Made by a program: the position numbers and the translations under genes
NCBI RefSeq assembly: GCF_031877795.1
Contig: NC_133943.1
Coordinates: 12,207,001 to 12,271,000 of the forward strand
Origin: Strix aluco
Lineage: Eukaryota; Chordata; Aves; Strigiformes; Strigidae
Direction: 5' to 3'
Length of the DNA: 64,000 nucleotides
Notes under the pieces: generated by a model
Databases searched by the model: none
The model's input: only the letters and a program-made list of their open reading frames with translations
What the model was told of the DNA's origin: nothing
Part shown: positions 10,901 through 23,100 of the stretch, piece after piece
How positions within the stretch are numbered: the first letter of the stretch is position 1
How the letters are laid out: every line of letters starts with the position of its first letter

Positions 10901-12894
10901 GACAGACTCACGGCTGGCAGACAGATCTACCCAGTCTTCACAGCAGAAGAGGGTGCCCAGGTGATGAAAAGTGTCTCTTGACCACCTGATCTCTCTTGGC
11001 CGATGGAAGAGCTGCTGCAAAGAGGTCCCCCAGCTCCACCCTTTCTGCTGCCCCATCCAGTCACAGCTTCTCTCCTTGACCTCTCATTCCTGCTCTTCTC
11101 CCAGGCTGGAAGTATCTCTGCCCAGCACTGCCCAGAACATTAAATGGCCTTAACCTTATCAATAATGCAGGAGCATTGATGGCAGATAGCTTGTAGACAG
11201 CTTCCAGCCTCTGAGGAGCACTGAGACCTCCCTGTGTATGGCCAGGCAGGACCTGGGGTGCAGATAAATGCCTGCAGCCCACATTGGGGTGGTGAGCTCA
11301 GGCAGGATCTGACTGGGAGCCGTCCTGCCTTGCCCACCTCTCTGGACCTGGAGTGACCTGAAAGGGGATCCTCTCTGCTGGCCCATGTGAGGTGGCTGCT
11401 CACCGGCCAGAGGCACACGGGAAAGCACTGGCTGGACACGGCTATGTGCAAGTGGCTGTCTCAGCTTTTGCACTGTGGTGCTGTGTGTGCTGGACAGGTT
11501 TTCCTGTGGCCCTAGGTAGCCCATGACTATCAGGTTGTGCTGGGGGCAGCAGAAGAAGGTCTCTCTGACATGTCCCTTGTGTGTTGGGGAGCTGTTGCTA
11601 AGCCCAGAGGCTGTGCTATTCCTGTCCAATAAACTGGAGAAAGGTGGCACTGTGCCTTTCTTTGTGAAGGTGCTCAGACAGCCATTGCATCAGAGCTACA
11701 TGCCCAGGGGAGGTGAACCTGAGCTGGTTTCCTGCAAGTTGTAGACTGGTCTGGGAGCTGCTGGCATGTAGCTGTTGGCTTCGAGACACAAGCCAGGTGC
11801 TGCTCTTCCACCCAGGGGGTGTGTGGGGCCTGTGACAGGGCACGGCAGCTGGCACCAGGCTGCCCTTGTTGGCAGAGTGAAGATGTGTGAGGGCATTGAG
11901 GTTCTGCCATCTGGGGAGTGGGGATCCCCATCTGGGAGGCTGGGGGTCTGTCGTCACGGGACATGCAGCACCAGGCACAGCCAGTGTTGGGAGCACAGCC
12001 CCGCCTGGGACTCACTGCATTGCCCAGCTCCCCATCACAAAAGGGGCAATCGGCTGAGAGGTGCTCTTGGCTGCTGGGAGACTCCCATCGCATCTCCCGA
12101 GGTGAGTTTGGGATGCTGACTTTCAGCATGCAAATCCTGCTGCTTCCATGAGTTTGCAGGTGGGAGGGTGTGAGGGTGCATTCGACCTTCCCCAGGAAGG
12201 GGGACCAGCAAGCATTGCCTCTAAGGATCTTGTCCTAGGCTTTGAAATAGGAATGCCCGACCTCTGCCTTCCCCTCTTTGCCCAGTGTCACCGTACGGGA
12301 CACTGTGCTGCATTTCAGGCTCAGCATGCCCCCCAGCAGCCCTGCAGCCCCAGGGCAGAGCTCACTAGCCAATGGCTACCACGCTGGGCTGGCGGAGGTG
12401 CACAGTCTAGCCGGGCGCTCTCCCTCCTGCATATTAATTGCCAGAGCCATTAGATGGCAGCAACCACCGCGCCACCACCGTCCCACTCCCCGTGCAGCCC
12501 AAGCCTTGTAAAAAGTTGTGGAGCCAGGCCCCAGCCCTGCTGCCCGCAGCCCCCGGGCACCAGCAGCCTGCACCTGGTCCAGAGGGTGGACCACTGGCTG
12601 GGGAGATAACCCCGGGATGGGGCCAGCTGCATGGGACTGCAGAATTGGCAAGGAAAAATGAGGGAAGGCTCCAAAATAGGGGACCAGCATCCCCAGCAGC
12701 AACTTCGGGCTCAGTGAGGACAGGAGTGTGACCAGCCAGGTCTGGAGGACATCTCCGGGGAAGATGACTCTCTGGAGTCCATCTGCAAGGGACTGCTGCG
12801 AGCACACAGCTGGGAACCGCCGTTTACTGACTTGCAAAAGCCAGCCTTCATGCACGGCACTAAGAAGCAGTCAGTGAAGCCACACTCATTTCCA
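7977..12894. other. Intergenic spacer, no gene seen
   Basis: GC-rich non-coding DNA with an AT-rich patch at about 8460-8740. I see no recognisable exon, RNA gene or named repeat. A CArG-type motif CCAAAATAGG is at 12671-12680. Confidence 0.7.
12671..12680. promoter_or_regulatory. CArG box match (CCAAAATAGG)
   Basis: Exact match to the SRF-binding consensus CC(A/T)6GG, about 7 kb upstream of the ABLIM3 start. A few exact matches are expected by chance in a window of this size, so it is recorded only as a candidate. Confidence 0.2.
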
Positions 12895-14160
12895 GTGGTG
12901 ATTTTATTGTCTCTGTGTTAAAGATACTATGGGTCAGGTAACACACCGGGCAAACCCTGTCCGGAATGTGCAGCCAAGGTTCATTCAGGTGCTGTGTTGG
13001 ATAGAGCTGACTGAAAATGTCAAAGTTGTTCTCCTTGGAGAGGTTTCTGAAAGAAATGTTTCATCTGGAAATATCTCTAGAAAATCAAATTTTCAAAATA
13101 TTTCATTTTAACTTCTCAATTTCCCTGTATTTCTCACATCGAGTCTCTCTTTTCCTTTATTATTCACCCCTGCCTCTGCTTTTACTCTGTTCCTATTTTG
13201 CCATTGAAACAGAAATGTACAGGACAAGGAAGGAGAACAAAAAATGACAAAGTGAACACAACCCCCCAGATCTCCAATTTTTCATTTTTCAATTTCACCC
13301 ACAGTAGGAAAATGGCCATGAAAACACATTTTGTTCATCTTTAGACTACAAACATGTATAATATCCCAACCTCCATATTACTTTTCCTTCTAACCTCCAC
13401 GATATGAGTTTCAAGGGGCTGAATAACTGTCTCCTGCACATATAGCACCAAAAAGCAAATCCAGTGCTGCCAGCCCAGCAAGCATTTATAGGAGTAGTGC
13501 CCACTGTGGAGCCTGAGCAAAGACGTGATTCGTGTAAACGACCCCATCTAATTCACACAGCTCAAGCTCAAGCTTAACCATACAGTAAAGAGAACATACT
13601 TAAAGAAATCTTTTGATGATTTGGAAAAAATCAATATTTTTAGACTTTCCTCTCGAAGAAAAAGAGAAAAACTGATTAAGATATTAATTGCTTATGCTGA
13701 TCTAGGTTTTTTTGAAGCTCTTAATGATCCAAGATCCTTGTAAAGGTGTTGGTCTTGATGCCATTTTCTTTTAGAAAGCACAAAGCAGCTCAGTGAGGCT
13801 AAGCATCTCGTTTTGATATTTTCAGGGTGGAACACTTTGATTTTTCAACTTATAAAGCTTTGCTGCTTTAATTTTTGGTACATAAAGCCAAGGCTGAAAT
13901 CAGAATGAAAGCTTTCAGTTTAAGCTAATTAATCCAAACACTTTGATTCAAATCCTGTTGTGTTTTCTCAGTTTTGTTCTCCGGGAATTTATTTTAAGTG
14001 TCTGCATTCCATTTTTAGACCGGGAAAAAAAAAAGTGAGATTTCCTAGAAAACAGATAAGCCACTGTTTACCAGGGGCTAGCCACTCTGCAGTATTCCAT
14101 ATGCTTAGAAGTATAAAAAGAAAATATTTTTCCTTAATTACATCATTTGGTCTCCTTCTG
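12895..14160. other. AT-rich block in the intergenic spacer
   Basis: This block is visibly AT-rich compared with the GC-rich DNA on both sides. It contains many short GAAA/TTTC words (such as AAATGTTTCATC and AAAATATTTCATTTT near 13055-13115) and no credible coding frame. It may be an old decayed interspersed repeat or a conserved non-coding block; the sequence alone does not decide. Confidence 0.5.
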
Positions 14161-16587
14161 AACTGCACAGGCAGCAAGGTCCGGAGACCTGGTCTGAGCT
14201 TTGCCACCAGCCCCTGGGGAGAGGAGTGCCATGCTCTGGCCTGAAGGTCCCCCAGATTCTCCTGGAATCACCCTGATTCTCAGTTTCCCCATGAAACAAT
14301 ACAAGGAACAAAAGGAAAAACAAGATACTGTGATAAGGCCACCCCAGCAATAAGAAAGAAGCAGCATTTGCCAAGGCAAAACTGCTCTTTCTGAGAAGTT
14401 GGTGCTCCCCGAGGAGCTCTGGGAAGATGGGAGGTGTGCCAGCCAGCTTCCACAAGTGGAGAGGTCCAAGGGCTGGGCTTCTCACAGGCGGCTTGTGATG
14501 GGCAAGTCTGTCCATTATCAACATCTCAGGACCCTGACCTAACGGCTGATGGGAAGGAGGATGTTTCTTCCTTCCATCAGTCCTCACTGCTTCAGGGCAA
14601 CTTAAAAGGGAAAACTAAAAATAAACCCAACTTCCGATGACCTTTAATAGGTTGAAACATAGTTGGCAATGGGAAAGCAGGTCAGGTACCTCGGGGACCA
14701 GAGCTGCAGCTGGTATAAATCTCCCTTGGCCTTGCTTTGCTGACGCTACTCAGCAGGAGCCACTAGCCATGCTTTGCGGGGCAGCTGTCCCCAGTGGGTC
14801 CCTGCTCGCCCTGCAGCGGGGCCAGGAGCAGGGGCTGCAGCATCATGGTGTACATGCAGAGGGGGAAACAAAGCAGCCCTGAGAGGCCTGACCTCAGGCA
14901 ATAAGCCCTGATATTGCCTGGGAGCCCCAGCCTTGCTGTGTGCCACCACAGCGTGCTCCTTGGCTGCTCCAGCATGCTGCTGTGGCAGAGGTCTGCACAG
15001 GGACATTAGGTCTCCTGAAGGGCTAGAGAGTGAAAGACTCTTGCAGGTTTTAGGATAAACACTGGTTTCCAATGCCCTAAAGCCTTTGCTATCACCCCGC
15101 CCTTAGGCAGATCACGCAGCACCTCTCCTCTCCTGGTGTCTCGATCTTTCAGGAGGGGACCCAGCACTCCCAACATGCAGGACGAGTCACTCTCGACCTT
15201 CTGCAGCACTTGTTTTCACTCATCTGCTTTTGATTTGGGAACATTTTTTGCACTTGACCTAGGGACTCAGCCCCTGTGATAAGATGGCTAACACCAGAGC
15301 ACCTGTAGCTCCTTCCGTGCATGGTGCAGGTATCCCTTCCTGGCTTTGCCAGGATGGCTACAGGTTACAGATGGGCTATGGTGCACACCAGCATCACCTG
15401 GAGCAGATCCAGCTCACAACCATTCTCTGCTGTCTGGGTATATTTTTTTTCGCTGAAACTATTTGCACAGCACTGAAATTAATGACTAAAAATGTGAGTT
15501 TGCTTGAAAATAATCTATCATTTGATTATCACTTTAATGCAGGCAGCCTGGGGAACATCTGCCTCTGCCTGTCTGTGTCTCCTCCTGCCGACATGGGGAA
15601 TTGCTGGGAAGGGCTGTTGTGCTGCTGTGTAAACTGGAAGAAAGCCAAACCACTGGTGAATGACTTGGTGGTTGCTGTGATTGAGGAAGAGAAGTGGGGT
15701 CCTGTGCTGGATGAGGCTCCAACTGCTGTCAGGTCCCACCATAGCCTCCCAGGGCTCCCTCTTAAAACACCCACTGCCCAGTTCACTGTCTCTGGTCCAC
15801 TTGCTATGTTTTTCAGGGACTCCCAAAATAAAATGCTGATCTCTATCATCTGGAGAGTAATTCTGTCATCACTAGAAGAGTGATCCTGGCTTTGCACTGG
15901 GGCAGTGGGCAGCAGCATCTGACCACTCCTGACTTTACCTCTGGCAGATTCCACCTCACTGGGGAGGCAGGGGAGAAGAGAAAAATGGGTGGGGAACTGC
16001 CCAGTGAGGCAGAATTTCCTCCATCCCATGACATAGACCATGTGCTGTGGTATAATGGGGTCTCCAGACCCCTTAGGCTTCTCTGCTGCATTTTGGGAAC
16101 ATCACAGCCCTGGACTTACAGTCTTTTTTTGGAAATGTCACCAGCTTCCGATGAGTCAGAGTCCTGCTTCTCTGCAGCCTGCCCAGTGCTTTGTGCGAGG
16201 CATTGGGCTACGTTGTGCTGGGGTCCCCACAGGCATCTCGCTGCCGTTGTTTGGACTTAAGTCTTCTTGCTGAGAAAGGGAAGCCTTTCGCTGCCAGCGC
16301 ACATGCAGGCAGGTCTGCCAGGAGCTCGGGCTGGCAGGGACGCATTCAGGCAGCTGGTGCCTCTGGGACAGCCAGACACATTTGTGCTACGGCACCCTGG
16401 AGCAAGGGCTGCAGCTGGGATCTCTGGCCAAGGCATTTCCACTCCTCCTGCAACTGTGATTCACAGGGCCCAGCAGTGAAGGTTGTTCACCAAGATGACT
16501 ACCAGTTGAAGGGGAAAAAAAGCGGGTTGAAAACCTGGGGCTCCTACAGAGAGACCTCTGAAAGCTGTTCTGTGTGACCGTATGTGT

Positions 16588-16601
16588 GTGTTTGCAAACA
16601 C
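16588..16601. promoter_or_regulatory. Perfect palindrome GTGTTTGCAAACAC
   Basis: This 14-base sequence equals its own reverse complement and contains the forkhead-type core TGTTTGC on both strands. It sits in a degenerate TG-rich stretch (16571-16632). Its function is unknown. Confidence 0.3.
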
Positions 16602-17557
16602 GTATGTATGCATGTGTCTGTACCTAGGTGTGCTGAAAGGGATGCTATGGCTTCAAGTAAACCAGAAATGCCAGAGCTAAGGCTGCTGATGAACCATCCC
16701 CCCATGCGCTTTGAGGACAGAGATACTTACGTAATCTTTTAACTCTCTGACCTCTCCTAACCCTGTCTCTCCTGGCCTTGGGACCTGCTACCCGATATTT
16801 CCCTTCCATTCCCCTCTCCATTCCTCACCTGGTCTCCAAGTCACACAGGAGTGAGAAGGGATCCCCTTCCCCAGGGCTTTCCCCAGGCACCCTGCTCTGT
16901 GGTCCAGCCCTGGGGACCAACATCCTTTCCCAAGGACAGCAGCTGAGCGCAGCCTCACACAGAAACACGGGGTGGTGCCTTCCCAAGCCACCGGCAGGAG
17001 AGGCGATGAGCCTGACTTCTCTGAGTTCCTGGTGTTGATATAGCACAAGATACATTTCGAGCCCAGCTCCCAGTGATTCCACATGCAGCCAGTAACTTCC
17101 AGCTCTCCCAGTGATCAGCCAGCTGGTGTTCCGAGTCAGGCATCAGGGAAAGAAGAACACAGTTATTGACTGGGTGGGGAAAGTTTGGTTTAGGTAATTC
17201 TTAACATCTCAAAAGGGCACAGAGGCAGAGATAAGCAACCCAGTGTCCAGGGGAGTTGTCAGTAAAATTCAATGCAATTGGCACCCTTTTTCTTCCATCC
17301 TCTCACCCCCATTACCATCATGTCCCTTTTCACTGAACGATGCAGGGTCCTGCAGGCAGCAGCTTCCTCCGCACAGCCTGAGCTACGTGGTACATGCTGG
17401 GTACTGAATGAGGCAGGCGCCTGATGGGAAAAATACGCATCTAATAATTGCCGTGAAAGACTGTTGCAATGCACAGACACAAAGGGATGAAAGGAGGCTG
17501 CGTTAACATCCTGACATTTCCTTATTTCTGACTTCTTGTCTCAGGCATCCCTAACAC

Positions 17558-17567
17558 CCTTTTATGG
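17558..17567. promoter_or_regulatory. CArG box match (CCTTTTATGG)
   Basis: Exact CC(A/T)6GG match about 2.3 kb upstream of the inferred ABLIM3 transcription start. SRF sites would be plausible for a gene whose product works with the STARS-SRF pathway, but one exact match can be chance. Confidence 0.25.
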
Positions 17568-19224
17568 CAGCTTTTGTAGCTGGTTTCCTCACTCAAAGAA
17601 AAGGAAATGGGATTTCCAAAACACCATGGGACAGTGCTGATGATGAGGGGCTCCAACCAGTGCCCTGCGCCATGGGCCCCTGCTGCAGCCCAGCCAGGGG
17701 CCAGGTCCCTGGGCAGGAGCCACTGGCTGAGGTGGGGGGTTGGCAAGGATCTGAGATCCCTGCTGTCAGCTAACAAGTGCCGAAACCCAAAAATCTCATG
17801 GCGGGGGGCACCTGATGCCCTGCCCGCCTGCCCCACTGGCAGCGCCTGCTGCACCTTCCCCGTGGCGCAGCTCCGTGGGGCTGGAACCCTCTGGTTGGGA
17901 GGGGATGAAGGGGAAGAGGTTCTGTGCTGGTGCCCCCTGAGCTCTGCCAAAGCACCCCGTCCTCCTCTGCAGCCCTCTGCAATCCCAGCCTGTCTCTGCT
18001 GGAAATTTCAAGTTATTCTGAAAGCAGCAAGTTAACAAGATTTGGAAACCAGGTCAGCGGAAGAAGCTTAATTAGCTCACTGAACCGTAGGGACCAGCTC
18101 ACATTGTGTCTGCTTTATTGACTCCCCGAATGGACATTATTGATACGATAGGTGTGAGCCTTGCCATGCCGGGGTCCTGCGCTCTTCCCTCAAGGAGGGG
18201 ACACCAGGGCACAGGGAAACTTCACAGAAGACCTCAAATGAGCTTCATAGAACAGCCCAAGCCATCCTGCCATGCTGTATCAGCAGCACTGCTTTCTCCT
18301 TGCCTGTTCCCCCTAGCCTTGCAGGGACCCCCGGACCCCCACCCCCACTGCTGGTCCTGCTCTTCCCACCCACCCACCACCTCTGGGGAGGTGACAGAGC
18401 CGAGGGGACAGGCAGCAGGGCTTGCAGCTAGCTGGCTGCATCACCAGCAGCACAGGCGTAGCTCACACGACCTGCTACCTGTCTTGTCATGTCACCGCAA
18501 ACATCTGCTGCCGCAAACAAAACAGCAAGAGAAAGGGAAAGCAAAAGGCCCTCTCTGGGCGGCACTCCAGCCCCAGGAGCTGGAGAGATGCGGCGCCTGT
18601 CACGCTGCATGAAAAACCCCTTTCATTAGCGGCAAGATCGTAGCTCGCCTCTTTGAACCACAGCGCAGCTTCTCGGGGGCTCCGCAGGCAGGGCAGGCAC
18701 AGCCCTGGGAGCAGCTCCGCTGGGTAAGGCTTTATTCTGATAGATAGCGTCTCACAACCAAAACAAGGAGTAATGGCTTTGAAGCCCTTCCAGGAATCCT
18801 GATGTGCTGCCAGCAGCGAAGGCTGCTTGCTGATCGCGAGGGAAGAGCCTCCTCTCCATCCTGCAGCCGGGTGCTGTGCAGACACCCGCAGCCCCCTCCC
18901 TGCTCCTGGCGTGGGACAGACACCCGGGTGGCCTTGTGTGGGGCTGCCGGGGCAGTGGGGGGCGGCCAGCCCGGACAACTGCTGGAGGGGGACCTTGGCA
19001 CTAGAGGAAATTCAGTTTCCAGCATAAATTGCATCCCTCCCCCCTGCCTCTGTCCTGGGACAGCGTTTCTTGGCAGGCTCAGCTGCCACAGGGCCAAGCT
19101 GGACAGTGAGCAGGGTGGGATGGGCAGCTGGTCCCACCCAGGGCTGGGTGGGAGCAGCACCAGGCTGGGGGCGAGTATGTGGGGAGCCCCATGGCAAGGA
19201 GGGACCAGCCTGACGGCCCCGGGA

Positions 19225-19597
19225 GCTGCAGGCAGAGCTGCAGGCAGGGCTGATGGCAGGGCAGCTCACAGGTCACCAGGCAGGGCAGACCGCAGGATTG
19301 AAGACAGGGCAGCAGGAAGGGCAGGGTAGCGCAGCAGGCAAGGCCAGACCACAGGCAGGACTGCAGGCAGGGTAGAGCAGCGGGCAGGGCTGGAGCAGAG
19401 GCAGGACTGCAGGCAGGGCAGAGCAGCAGGCAAGGCAGGAGCGGAGGCAGGACTGCAGGCAGGGCAGCAGGCAGCGCCGGACCGCGGGCAGGACTGCAGG
19501 CAGGGCAGGGCATCGGGCAGGGCATGGGGCAGGGCGGGGCAGGGCATGGGGCAGGGCAGGACTGCAGGCAGGACTGCGGGCAGGGCAGCGGGCAGGC
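19225..19597 (+). repeat. GC-rich minisatellite upstream of the ABLIM3 CpG island
   Basis: An imperfect tandem array. The clearest copies run from about 19352, 19400, 19446 and 19486, with a unit of about 40-48 bases built on GGCAGGACTGCAGGCAGGGC. At 19500-19560 it passes into a shorter unit (GGGCAGGGCATGG). The + strand is G-rich and nearly lacks T, giving strong strand asymmetry. The array ends about 240 bases before the inferred transcription start. Long proline-, cysteine- and leucine-rich open frames on the - strand here are by-products of the repeat. Confidence 0.85.
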
Positions 19598-19960
19598 GGT
19601 GCCCAGCAGATGGCGGCGGTGCCGAGGCGGCGCGTCCCGCAGCCGCCCCCCGGGGCCGGGGCCGGGGCCGAGCCGCCGCCCCCCGCGCTGCCCCCCGCGC
19701 CGCTCCGCGCTGCCCCGCCGGGCGGTGCCGGCCGCGGGCTGAGCCGCCGGGGCGGGGCCGGGCGCTGCGCGGCGCTGCGCGGCCCCCGCGCGGCTCCACA
19801 CCCCGCTATAAGAGGAGCGGCCGCGCTGCGCGGCGCAGTGCATGGCAGCGGGCAGCGGCTCGGCCGGACGGCGCGGCCCCGCCGGGACCCTCCCCCGGGC
19901 CGGCCCCGGGCGTCCCCCTGCCCGCCCCGACACCCTTGACCTTGCCATCCGCGGAGACAG
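19598..19960 (+). promoter_or_regulatory. ABLIM3: ABLIM3 CpG-island promoter
   Basis: Very dense in C, G and CpG, with several GC boxes (GGGGCGGGGCC near 19750) and a triple GGGGCC hexamer at 19652-19669. A TATA-like TATAAGAG at 19807-19814 lies 30 bases upstream of an A at 19837 in a CAGT context, a plausible start site. The island flanks the exon carrying the ABLIM3 start codon on the correct strand. The exact start site is inferred. Confidence 0.8.
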
Positions 19961-20143
19961 CCCTGCTGGTGGCGGAGCTGCCTTGGGATGCGTTAGCCGG
20001 CGGATCGCACGGAAATATTTCTCCTAGGAAGGAGAGAGGCAACCTCCTCCCAGTGACGGTGGCGGGGGTTGGGAGGAAAAGAGGATTTAAAGAGCATCTT
20101 TGCCCCCTTTGTTGAATGAGAAGGACAGAGGAGAGCCAGCAAG
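19837..20143 (+). other. ABLIM3: ABLIM3 5' UTR with upstream ORFs
   Basis: Leader between the inferred start site and the start codon at 20144. It contains three upstream ATGs: 19842 (61 codons, ending at 20027), 19988 (ATG-CGT-TAG) and 20116 (12 codons ending at 20154, overlapping the main start in another frame). The first has G at +4 but T at -3; the third has T at -3. The main ATG has A at -3 and a better context, so leaky scanning could reach it. The 5' boundary depends on the inferred start site. Confidence 0.6.
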
Positions 20144-20156
20144 ATGAGCACTAGCA
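20144..20156 (+). CDS. ABLIM3: ABLIM3 coding exon 1 (start codon)
   Basis: ATG-AGC-ACT-AGC plus one base, ending at donor GTAAGTA. Joined to exon 2 it gives M-S-T-S-I-P-Y-Q-Q-N-P-Y, matching the human protein start M-N-T-S-I-P-Y-Q-Q-N-P-Y. That match fixes both the start codon and the phase, even though the exon carries only four whole codons. ABLIM3 encodes a cytoskeletal scaffold with four LIM domains and a C-terminal villin-type headpiece. It binds F-actin and the muscle protein STARS, and promotes SRF-dependent transcription. The context AAG before ATG (A at -3) is good. The exon is in a CpG island on the + strand. The gene runs past the right edge of the window. Confidence 0.93.
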
Positions 20157-23100
20157 GTAAGTACGGCTTTCCCTTGCCTGAGCTATGGGGATGGGGCTGT
20201 CTTGCACTGATCTGGCTGGGAGGAATTGGAAAGAAAATGTCACAACAGGGTTGACAAGCCTAATGGGATGGATATTTTTTTATTTTCCTGCCTGCCCTTT
20301 GCTTTCTGACAGGATCTGGCTCTGCTGGCCCTCATTTCATGTAGCCTAAGCCATGGTGCTTATCTCCACTGAGTACTTTTCTTGGCTTATGTTTCTGGGG
20401 TTTGGAGGGCAGATCACGGACTAAAATGTCGATATGCAACATGGTGAGAGGGAGCCGGGAGCACTCTGACAGGCGGCAGGCTCGCTTGCTGATGCCACTG
20501 CCTCCGTATAAATGGACGCGGGGAACAGCTGATGGGGAGGAGGAGCAGGGTAAGGAGAGACCCAGAAATCAGGGACCTGAGCAAAGCACAGGTGCAATAC
20601 TGAAAAACATGTACCTTCTGCAGCTGGGGATGTGGGTGTTTCTATTGTGTGTGTGAGAGACAGGGACAGAGGCACTCATGCACTATGTATGAATTTCTAA
20701 AGAAGCGGAGATTGGAAATGTGCTATATAAGATGAGAACTGGCACCTGCTACTCATCTGGTTACTTCTGGTTTTGCGTCCTTGTTGCAAAGTCTGTAAAG
20801 ATTGATCAGGTTTGATCAAGTCACCATTTCTTTTTCCTCACTGATATGATGTGTGACAGCTGTACCCACCTCGCTAGCACAGTTTTGATCCATTCCTTTG
20901 GAAGAAGTGAGCCCCCAGCTGAAGGAGTCGATGCTGATGGCCACCTGAGGGTTTTCCTTCTGGGATAACCTGCCCAAGGAAGGTGCCCTCCCTCCTGTGG
21001 GTCCTAGAGGCGTTGTGAAGAAAGGAGGACTCCCCCAGGCAGAAAGCAGCAGAGCAGTGACTTCTCCATTGCACTGGTGTGTTGAGGTTTCTCAATCTGA
21101 GGGCTTGGGGTGGTTCCCAAGCAAAACACTGTGAAAAATGCCTTGGCATGCTGCAAGGCAACAGAACAGGTGATTCCAGCTCTGTTAGGCTGTGTCAGAG
21201 GCGAGAAAACTTTCCAGGTGCCCTCTGCATGAGCCACACCTGGGACAGGAGCTAGCCCCCTTCCTGGGGGAGTGGGGCTGGCTGTGCCCAGGTGGGAAAC
21301 AATAGGGACTGATTCTTTCTGAGCCTGCTGGATGCCTGAACAAAGGGTCCTCCTCCCTCTGTCTCTCTGGGTGATGAGCGCAGGCCCAGTGCAGAGGGCT
21401 GGGGTGGCACACGGTGCTCGCTGGGGTCAGTGACCACAGCGGTCAGGTGGGACTGTTAAGCTTCCTCGAAGCAATTTTGACAAATGCGTGTTGGTTCCTG
21501 TTGGGATTCCTTTCCAGCTCTTAATAGCCAGCTTGGCTGCTGATAGTGATAAGGGCTGTTTACAGCACTGGTGTGTTATAACTATCAGATTGCGCCGCAA
21601 AACTCCTTTACTGGGTCCTCCCCCACACAGAGAGAGGTGCCAGCAAACCCAAACGTGCTGCCTGCCTGTTGCTCTGACATGACTCACGGCAGGAGGCCAC
21701 CGGGCAGGCAGCGAGCGAAGAGCTGGGAGTCTCTGGGGAGGTGCTCCTCCTTCTGCCACTGCCTTGCTCTGTGACCTTGGGCACATTGCTCGGCCGTGCC
21801 TCAGCTTCTGGATTTGCCAGCAACAGACTGCCACCGTGGCCCTTGCCCAGCCCTTTGGATGGCTTTGCCATCTTGGCCTAAATATTGCCATTACCTCTTT
21901 CAAAGTAGCCATGTGCTTTAGTAAGGGTTTGGGAACTTTTTAATATCTACTGGTCACTTCCTGTGCTGTGGGTTGATTACTTATGGTCCCTTTGGGACCA
22001 CACCTGGTACAAGGGCTGTACAAACCCCGCAAGGCAGCAGGCTCTGCCCTGTTGGGCTTCCAAACTATTTCCCAGTAGCCAAGGGGCTCAAAGCAGGGCT
22101 TGCCATACCTAAATGCTGGCTCACGTCTGATCTTAGCAACAATCCTCTCCTAGCTGGTTCTGTGAGCAAGGCATGGGGTGTGGGGCCATCTCTTCTGTCA
22201 GCATGCTCTGTGACTTCTGTGAACGTTGCCAAAAGCTGTCTCTTCCCTCTCGTTGCGGCCTCACCCAGCTCTGCATATCCCTACCCAGCCTGTATCCCTC
22301 AGGACCGTGTGCCTGTGAAGCAAGAAAGGAGCCCAGGAGCCTGTGTCAGTGCCCTCCATTGCCATCTCTATCACAGCCCCCTGATGCTACCAGGCAGTGA
22401 CCTGCAATGGCTTTTGCAGCCCTTTGCTAGTGGCCAGTGGCTCAGGGGAGCTCTGTGCCACTTGTTGGTCAGAGACTTCCCAGCCCTGCTTGCAGCTCCC
22501 AGGCATGGCCAGCTCTGCTGCTCTCTGCATTGATTGTTTTCCCCCAGCCCCTGTAGTGCCTGGGGGCTCAGGTATGGTGGGATCCAGCCAGAGGGCTCAG
22601 CTGCCCTCCAGCCTCCCCAGTCTGGTCTCTCTGCTGGTGCACAAGACCCTACCTGTGCATATGTGAGGAGAGAGGGAGTCATGGGAAGAGGAGGAAGATG
22701 GATGTGTGGATGATGAAGCTAGATGGGGTGACGACATACAGGTGTACCTGTGGCTTCAGGACCAAAACTTTGGGTCTGGCAAATCAATGAGATGAGCAGC
22801 TGAGGCTAAAATGTCACTGTCTGATCCGTGAATTCCCACCACTCCTTTCCATTTTACTTGGTGCATTTTGATAACACTTCTATCCTGTCTGAAGCTGACA
22901 TGAGACAGGAAACCTGGGACTGTGGGCCGTGGCTGGCCTCAAGCCATGCTGTTGTGCAGAATTATCCGTGAGGCCTCCAGGGAGCTCTGAGCAGGGTTTG
23001 CCGGGCTGTACAGGTGTATCTCGGAAGATGTTTTGTGCACAGGAGCCTTGCCTGCCCTTGTTGAAGGGACAGGGGTTTGCTTCTCACCCTGGTATGGGTC

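Larger units (their letters stand above)
14161..19224. other. Intergenic spacer upstream of ABLIM3, no gene seen
   Basis: Mostly GC-rich non-coding DNA. Points of note are a degenerate TG-rich stretch at 16571-16632 with a 14-base perfect palindrome, a CArG match at 17558-17567, and an AT-richer patch at 18060-18150. No recognisable coding exon or RNA gene. Confidence 0.65.

Noticed and set aside
15284..15883. 200-codon + strand frame containing an internal M-G-N-C-W start at 15593 resembling a myristoylated N-terminus
   Set aside because: No known homologue, no clear donor in a supported phase, and upstream of the ABLIM3 promoter with no CpG island of its own.
19079..19948. 289-residue - strand open frame
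   Set aside because: It is a read-through of the minisatellite and CpG island. The proline-, cysteine- and leucine-rich repeats are the complement of the G-rich units, and no family is recognisable.
20724..20731. TATATAAG as a second ABLIM3 promoter
   Set aside because: It is in intron 1 without a CpG context and without a following exon that joins in phase to exon 2.
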